From Chytridium lagenaria (Eukaryota > Chytridiomycota > Chytridiomycetes > Chytridiales > Chytridiaceae): a stretch of 64,000 nt of DNA. The stretch is from contig JAHLKC010000109.1 in assembly GCA_025449115.1 (NCBI GenBank), positions 62,001-126,000 on the forward strand. Reading direction: 5' to 3'. The position numbers were made by a program, and so were the translations under genes. Positions 59,069 to 64,000 of the stretch are shown piece by piece; position 1 is the stretch's first letter, and every line of letters begins with the position of its first letter. The notes under the pieces are model-generated. The model was not told the origin of the DNA. It did not search any database and saw only the letters and a list, made by a program, of their open reading frames with translations.

Positions 59069-60935
59069 TTATCTCACGTTCACGTCGAGTAAAGAAATCA
59101 TGGACCCGACTAAATGTAAACTGCCTGTTACAAGCACCAAAGCAGGGTGTGATTCTGCCGCAGCAACAGCCAAGGCGTCGTCAGCAGTTTTAAAGATATC
59201 GATATTATCCACGGAGCCATTAAGTTCTTCCCATGCAGCTTTCATGTTTTCTGCGCTACCAATTCGGTGTCGTCCTTGACTGTAAAGTTCACAGAGTCCA
59301 CTTCTAAAGAGACCGTCAGATGCAATTACCCCCAATTTTTAGTTTACTTTGCAATTTTGGTGATATTGCCGTCCCACAAAACATAACTTTATCGAATTTG
59401 TATCCGGTCTTGTGAATTGTTGCAAGAGGTTCCAAGAGCTCCTTCACGGAACGGTTGCCGGTACAGCTAAAAACCAGAATCTTACGCCTTTGTATTTAGT
59501 TAGGAATGCGGACGACTCTCGTGAGTTACTTCTCCTTTCCACGTTGTACCAGTTCATCCACAAACCATTTTGCACAAACCTTCAAAGTTAGTAATTGATC
59601 AAAAGACTTCCTTACATTTAAACTCTCAGGAGTATGAGCACCATCCAGACACCATGTAATCAACGGGTATTTTTCCAAACTTAAGACATCTGAACGTCCA
59701 GGCCATGTCGTCAATTCCAATCCCTTCTTTATCAGTTCGTCTGAGATATCGAGTGACGCGCCATTCTTTTTCATTTGAGCCACCCATTCTTTGCAAACCG
59801 CGACGGCTAAAGCGGCGTTGAGATATTGATGGTCTCCAGAAATACCTAAGAGCACGGTTAATGAGGACTTGAGAGTCCAATAATCACCAAGTTTAACGTT
59901 CGCTAAAGCCTCGACGTCTTTATCTCCGATTACAACAGGAACCGCGGCCTCATCAGGTCGGGTAATAGGATTACCCGCCTCCAATTCCACACCACGATCA
60001 TGGAGCACCTTAAGCGCGTCTTCTCGCTGAATAATAGTGAAAGCAGGAACCCCTTTCTTATCTTGTTAACCAAAATACCAAAACCGAGCGTACTTTCATG
60101 ATTCCTGCCTTATGCCATGCAATCTCAGGAAGCGTTTCTCCAAGTAATCCCATATGATCGAATCCGAGAGAGGTGATAGCGCTGACGACAGGGTATTCCA
60201 AGACGTTTGTTGCATCATACGATCCACCAATACCGCATTCCATGATCACAACATCAACCTTTCTTAAGTTTAATATAAAATGATGAATTACATACTTACT
60301 TTTTCTTGGACGAACGCTTCACAGGCCATTAGAAAGAGGTATCTAAAGTATCCGGGAAGTTGAACGTCTGGAGAGTTATCCTGCAATATTGTTATTTTGA
60401 AAGTCTTTACTGAGGCTAACCGGCGAGAAACGATCCCGAATGTTGTAAAAGTACTTTGCAAACTTCTCTTGCGATATCGGAACTCCATTGATGCGGATCC
60501 TTTCTCTGACTTCCGTCAAATGAGGCGATGTGAAGAGGCCTAGGGGGACAGGTTAGAACAGGTACAGTGTTCATTTTCAGATGATGCACCTGTGCGTAAT
60601 GGCCTTGTATCAGACCCATCATTCACGAAGCATCTTCTCAAGATCGAATCGCAAAAGGCCGCAGTAGATCCTTTCCCCTTTGTTCCGGCGATATGAAGGA
60701 CATTCAACTTTTTAAGATCGGCTGCATTCTAATCGTCATAAGATCCAATTGTTCCCTACACTCTTTTGCTTACCTGATATCCTATCTTTGCCAAAAACTC
60801 CCGCATTTCCGGTAAGCTGCTCTTATTCAAGGAGTTACCACTCTTTCGTAGCATCTCGAGGACTGCAGCATTGGTCTGTGTGTTGTTCAAAGCTTTGACG
60901 GCCGTCTCATAATTCCTCAACGACATTCTCAACAT
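59069..60935 (-). CDS. MET7: Folylpolyglutamate synthase
   Basis: This enzyme adds glutamates to folates so that they stay in the cell and serve methionine and purine synthesis. The N-terminus is [20 protein letters not shown]. The ATP loop is [19 protein letters not shown]. Then come the substrate-side motif [36 protein letters not shown] and HKAGI, the Mur-ligase-like centre. The C-terminal domain reads [28 protein letters not shown] and, at the end, [16 protein letters not shown]. The DGAHTPES form is typical of FPGS rather than of dihydrofolate synthase. There are several short introns. The start is the first Met in the frame, 25 bp after the stop of GLN4 on the same strand. Confidence 0.92.
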
Positions 60936-60960
60936 GTAATGTTTTTTATTTAATCATTCA

Positions 60961-63534
60961 TCACTGTTTGCTGGAATCCTCCTTCAAGGAGACAGTCCTG
61001 TTCACAACAATCTTGCCCTTGCTCAAGTCCGAGTCCTTGTCGACACAGAAATACCCAACACGTACAAACTGGAACTTGTCCTCAACCTTGGAATTCGCGA
61101 TTCCAACCTCGGCCAATGCAGTAAAGGTGCGTAGAGAATGAGGGTTGATGTCGGTGAGCCACCCTCCAGGAACAACGGTTTTATCCACAGGGTTCGGGTG
61201 AAGGAACAGATTCTCGTACATTCTCACTTCCACGGAAACAGGAGACTTGTCTTTGGGCGAGTCAGCAACCCACTGAATGTATGTCTTGGGCTTGGCGGGT
61301 GTTTTGGCGGCGTTCAGATATGTGGCCTTGATTTCGACGATCTTGCCGTCCGGCCCCTTCACAATCTCCTCTGCCTTAATAGGGAAAGGAACGTAGAGCA
61401 ACCCTACTGTCTGGCCAAGTGTCAAACGGAAAAAGTTGGGATCGCTTTCTTCTTTAAAGTCAGACGCGTCGATGTAAAGAGTACGCGTGAGAGGAACCTT
61501 GTGGGATCCGAAAGAGTCATCGCGAGGCTTGTTGGGGACAGTGATGTACTCAATAAAGTTCTCTGGAAGATTTGTAAGAGTAACTTTCAAGGGCTCCATG
61601 ACAGCCATGATGCGAGGTGCAATGTCGTTAAGATGGTCCCTGACGTAGTTTTCGAGTCTTTCAACAGGAATAACACTGTTTGACGTCGTGACTCCAATAT
61701 CTCTTGCAAAAGCGGATATCGCCTCAGGAGTGAAACCGCGTCGTCTCAAAGCCATGAGGGTGTACAATCGTGGATCGTCCCAACCATTAACAATCTTCTC
61801 ATTAACAAGCTTCAACAGCTTACGTTTGGACAAAATCGCATACGTCAGATTGAGACGACCGTACTCCCACTGAACCGGCTTGTAAATTTCAAGAGCATCA
61901 ACTAGCCAGTAGTAGGATTCTCGGGAGAGTGTGAATTCAGTGGTGCAAAGCGAATGTGTGATATCCTCGAACGAATCGCACAGGCAGTGGGTGTAATCGT
62001 AAGTAGGGTAAATACACCACGCGTCTCCAGTGCGGTGATGCGCTGTATATAAAACGCGGTAAGCAACGCTAGAGGTTGTTAGATTAAATAAAATCCAGAA
62101 GAGCTCACAGGTCCCAGAATTGAGGATTGGGGTTCGACATGTCCATCTTCATGCGCAAGATAGCCTCTCCCTCCTTGTATTCCCCATTTTTCATACGGAA
62201 AAACTCCTTCAAAGATTCTTCGATCGGGCGGTTGCGATGAACGCACTCTCCACGAGGTCCCTTCGAGTCACCGCCTCGTAAGCGGTGAATTTCTTCACCA
62301 CTGCAGTGGCAGACGTAAGCTTTATCTCTCTTAATGAGGTCGACGGCCAAATCAAACAGTCTCTGGAAGTGATCCGAAGAGTATGTGATTGCATGCGGCT
62401 TAAATCCCATCCATTCCAAAGTCTCAAGAATAGAAGAGAAGTAGATCTCCTCCTCGGCCTCTGGGTTCGTGTCGTCGTACCTCAAATATGTAATTCCGCC
62501 GTGAGCTGCAGCGTAACCGAAGTTGACGTTCAATGCCTTTGCATGACCAATGTGCAAAAAGCCGTTGGGTTCGGGAGGGAACCGGGTGACAACCTTTCCC
62601 CCGGTTCTCTTCAAATGCTCCTTGATCAGCTCGGGGTTGATCTGAGGATTCTCTCCGGCTTTGTGGAGCTGGGCCAATGCACCTTCGAAAACAAACTTTG
62701 AACTCCTAGCAAGCTCGGCAATCGTAGGCTTTGCGGGGGCTGCCGGAGCAGAGACGGAGTTTTTCGTAGCAGTAGTCTCCTTCGGCGCCTTGTCCTTTTT
62801 CTTTCAACGTATTACTTTGCAGTCTAATGTAATTCCTCAAACCTTGCCACTGTCTCTATCGTCTTTAGGGCCAAGAACCTCCAAAAGCTTTTTATCAACG
62901 GCAGCCTTCACGGATGACGCAGCCGCCCAGCGCATGTCTCCTGTACGCAACGAAGCGAGAAGGCTACCAAGAATCTGGTATCGCTTCGCCGATATATCCT
63001 CCTTCTTTTCCTCGAATACCTTTGCAACAGCAGCATCGATCTCCTTCTGATTAATGACAACACCTTGAACAATGATGAGAAGAGATATATGACTTCCTCC
63101 TTACCAACTCCACAAGCTGAATCAAAATCTTTATCCACAATATCCTTTGATGATTCTGCATACTTGATGGCAGCTGATAGTTGTATCAGTTCCGATAACA
63201 AAAGCGAATGCATTCACCTGCAACCTGGTCACTGGTAAGGAGACGCTTTGAAGTGATCGCCCGAGCAATGTAGCTCATGCTATCCCTTGCATCCTTTGTG
63301 ATGGTTGAAGCAAGAGTATAGAGCAAAGCCGAGTACGGTGACGCATTTTCGATTCCGATCTAATAAGGCATGACGCGAAGTTTCAGCATGAAGACGTCTT
63401 TCCGAGTAATCCTGAATGACTCAAACAACCTCATTGATAACCTCCTCAAGGTTTGCACTAAGCTTTTTATTAGCAGCCGTCTCCTTTGCCTTCTGCTCCG
63501 ATAGCCCGAACTGAACAAAAAGCTCGGCAGTCAT
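60961..63534 (-). CDS. GLN4: Glutaminyl-tRNA synthetase, cytosolic
   Basis: This class I synthetase charges tRNA-Gln. The eukaryote-type N-terminal domain ([18 protein letters not shown] and on to about 62830) contains helices related to the tRNA-binding YqeY fold. The catalytic domain has [18 protein letters not shown] (the HIGH motif), [14 protein letters not shown], and after an intron at about 62060-62110 continues through the KMSKS equivalent MSKRKL to [20 protein letters not shown]. The C-terminal anticodon-binding beta-barrels have [18 protein letters not shown], and the protein ends LKEDSSKQ. Introns are about 50-70 nt. The long last exon and the exon at 62105-62677 have no frame break. 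The start is the conserved MTAELF. Confidence 0.93.
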
Positions 63535-63664
63535 CGTGTAGCGTATATTTTGTTGTTTTTTTTTACAGTAAAAGTGTAGATAGATTCTACTCTGTCCTTA
63601 ATTCCCAGACGCAAATATATCCCCAAAAATGTTGCACAGCCCGCCATCCCATATTATCCGACAA

Positions 63665-64000
63665 TTACAGAAATGGCTGACAAGGTGGAAAGTGGAAAGT
63701 CAGAGAAACAGCGAACGTGAAGAAAAAGGTGACGCGTTAAAAATGAGGAAGAAAACTCATAAGATAAATGTAAAAAAAAACAGATACTCACATTATTGGG
63801 CTCAAAGCTTTTAACAGCCAGGTACTCCTCTCCAGCTTGGTAGAGAGACAAAGTCGCCTAGTCTCGGGTGATCCGTCTTCCGCATTCTGTGAAGACACAA
63901 CGCGTGGGCTTGCCTTTCGGTTCTGGAACGAAAACTTGGACCTGGGCTTCAAAGTGTCCTCGAAACCCGTTGGTACTCTCCGACGGTTGACAAAAGGAGT
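63665..64000 (-). CDS. Partial unknown gene, 3' end
   Basis: Sequence on the minus strand from the right edge is open in more than one frame. The most convincing exon end reads LSLYQAGEEYLAVKSFEPNN, followed by a GTGAGT donor. An acceptor at about 63677 (CTTGTCAG) would add three codons and a stop at 63665. Upstream, one frame reads VQVFVPEPKGKPTRCVF and another TPFVNRRRVPTGFEDTLK, so a frame break may lie near 63860. I do not recognise the family. It lies only about 130 bp from the start of GLN4, on the same strand. Confidence 0.4.

Noticed and set aside
1..64000. CRISPR arrays, bacterial operons, rRNA or tRNA genes
   Set aside because: No regularly spaced repeats, no rRNA stretches, and no tRNA T-loop plus acceptor pattern that I could fold were seen; the sequence is fungal nuclear DNA.

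Overview
This window is nuclear DNA of a fungus. Genes are split by many short GT-AG introns (about 37-90 nt, a few of 200-600 nt). The gene set is fungal: a chitin synthase fused to a myosin motor domain, a PHO81-type SPX-ankyrin protein, FAP1/NFX1, a LAM-family sterol transporter, VPS39 and a GATA factor. High intron density together with a myosin-motor chitin synthase argues against a budding yeast. An early-diverging (chytrid-like) fungus is my best inference, but it is not proven by the sequence.

Layout. 1-5.1 kb is a retrotransposon graveyard: the 5' part of a Ty1/copia element, a solo-LTR-like block, a decayed copia integrase and a large head-to-head inverted repeat. 5.5-7.4 kb is ALG6 (+). 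7.7-11.2 kb is a PHO81-like gene (-). 13.3-17.6 kb is a P4-ATPase lipid flippase (+). 18.2-22.1 kb is FAP1 (+). 22.5-23.6 kb is an intronless gene of unknown family (-). 25.1-26.9 kb is a GATA zinc-finger factor (-). 28.6-29.7 kb is RPS13 (-). 29.9-31.4 kb is a pepsin-like protease (+). 31.8-36.8 kb is a LAM/SIP3-type BAR-PH-GRAM-VASt protein (+). 37.4-39.0 kb is a second intronless member of the unknown family (+). 40.5-44.5 kb is VPS39 (-), 44.5-45.6 kb TTC1 (+) and 46.3-52.4 kb the chitin synthase (+). The right end is a tightly packed housekeeping block: TIM9 (-), PUS1 (-), SEC26 (+), MET7/FPGS (-), GLN4 (-) and a partial unknown gene (-).

There is no operon-like pathway. Several products do act on membranes or trafficking (flippase, sterol transfer, HOPS subunit VPS39, COPI subunit SEC26, chitin synthase), which I take as coincidence of neighbourhood. 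Two divergent pairs (PUS1/SEC26, VPS39/TTC1) and one tandem pair (GLN4 to FPGS) are spaced so closely that they must share or overlap regulatory DNA.

Two cautions. Many clearly conserved genes contain single-base frame breaks, mostly in homopolymer runs, most densely in SEC26; I read these as sequence errors rather than pseudogenes. Exon ends are my reading of splice signals and conserved protein sequence, and starts are marked uncertain where they are. The most novel item I found is the pair of intronless, TATA-driven, coiled-coil paralogues at 22.5-23.6 and 37.4-39.0 kb.
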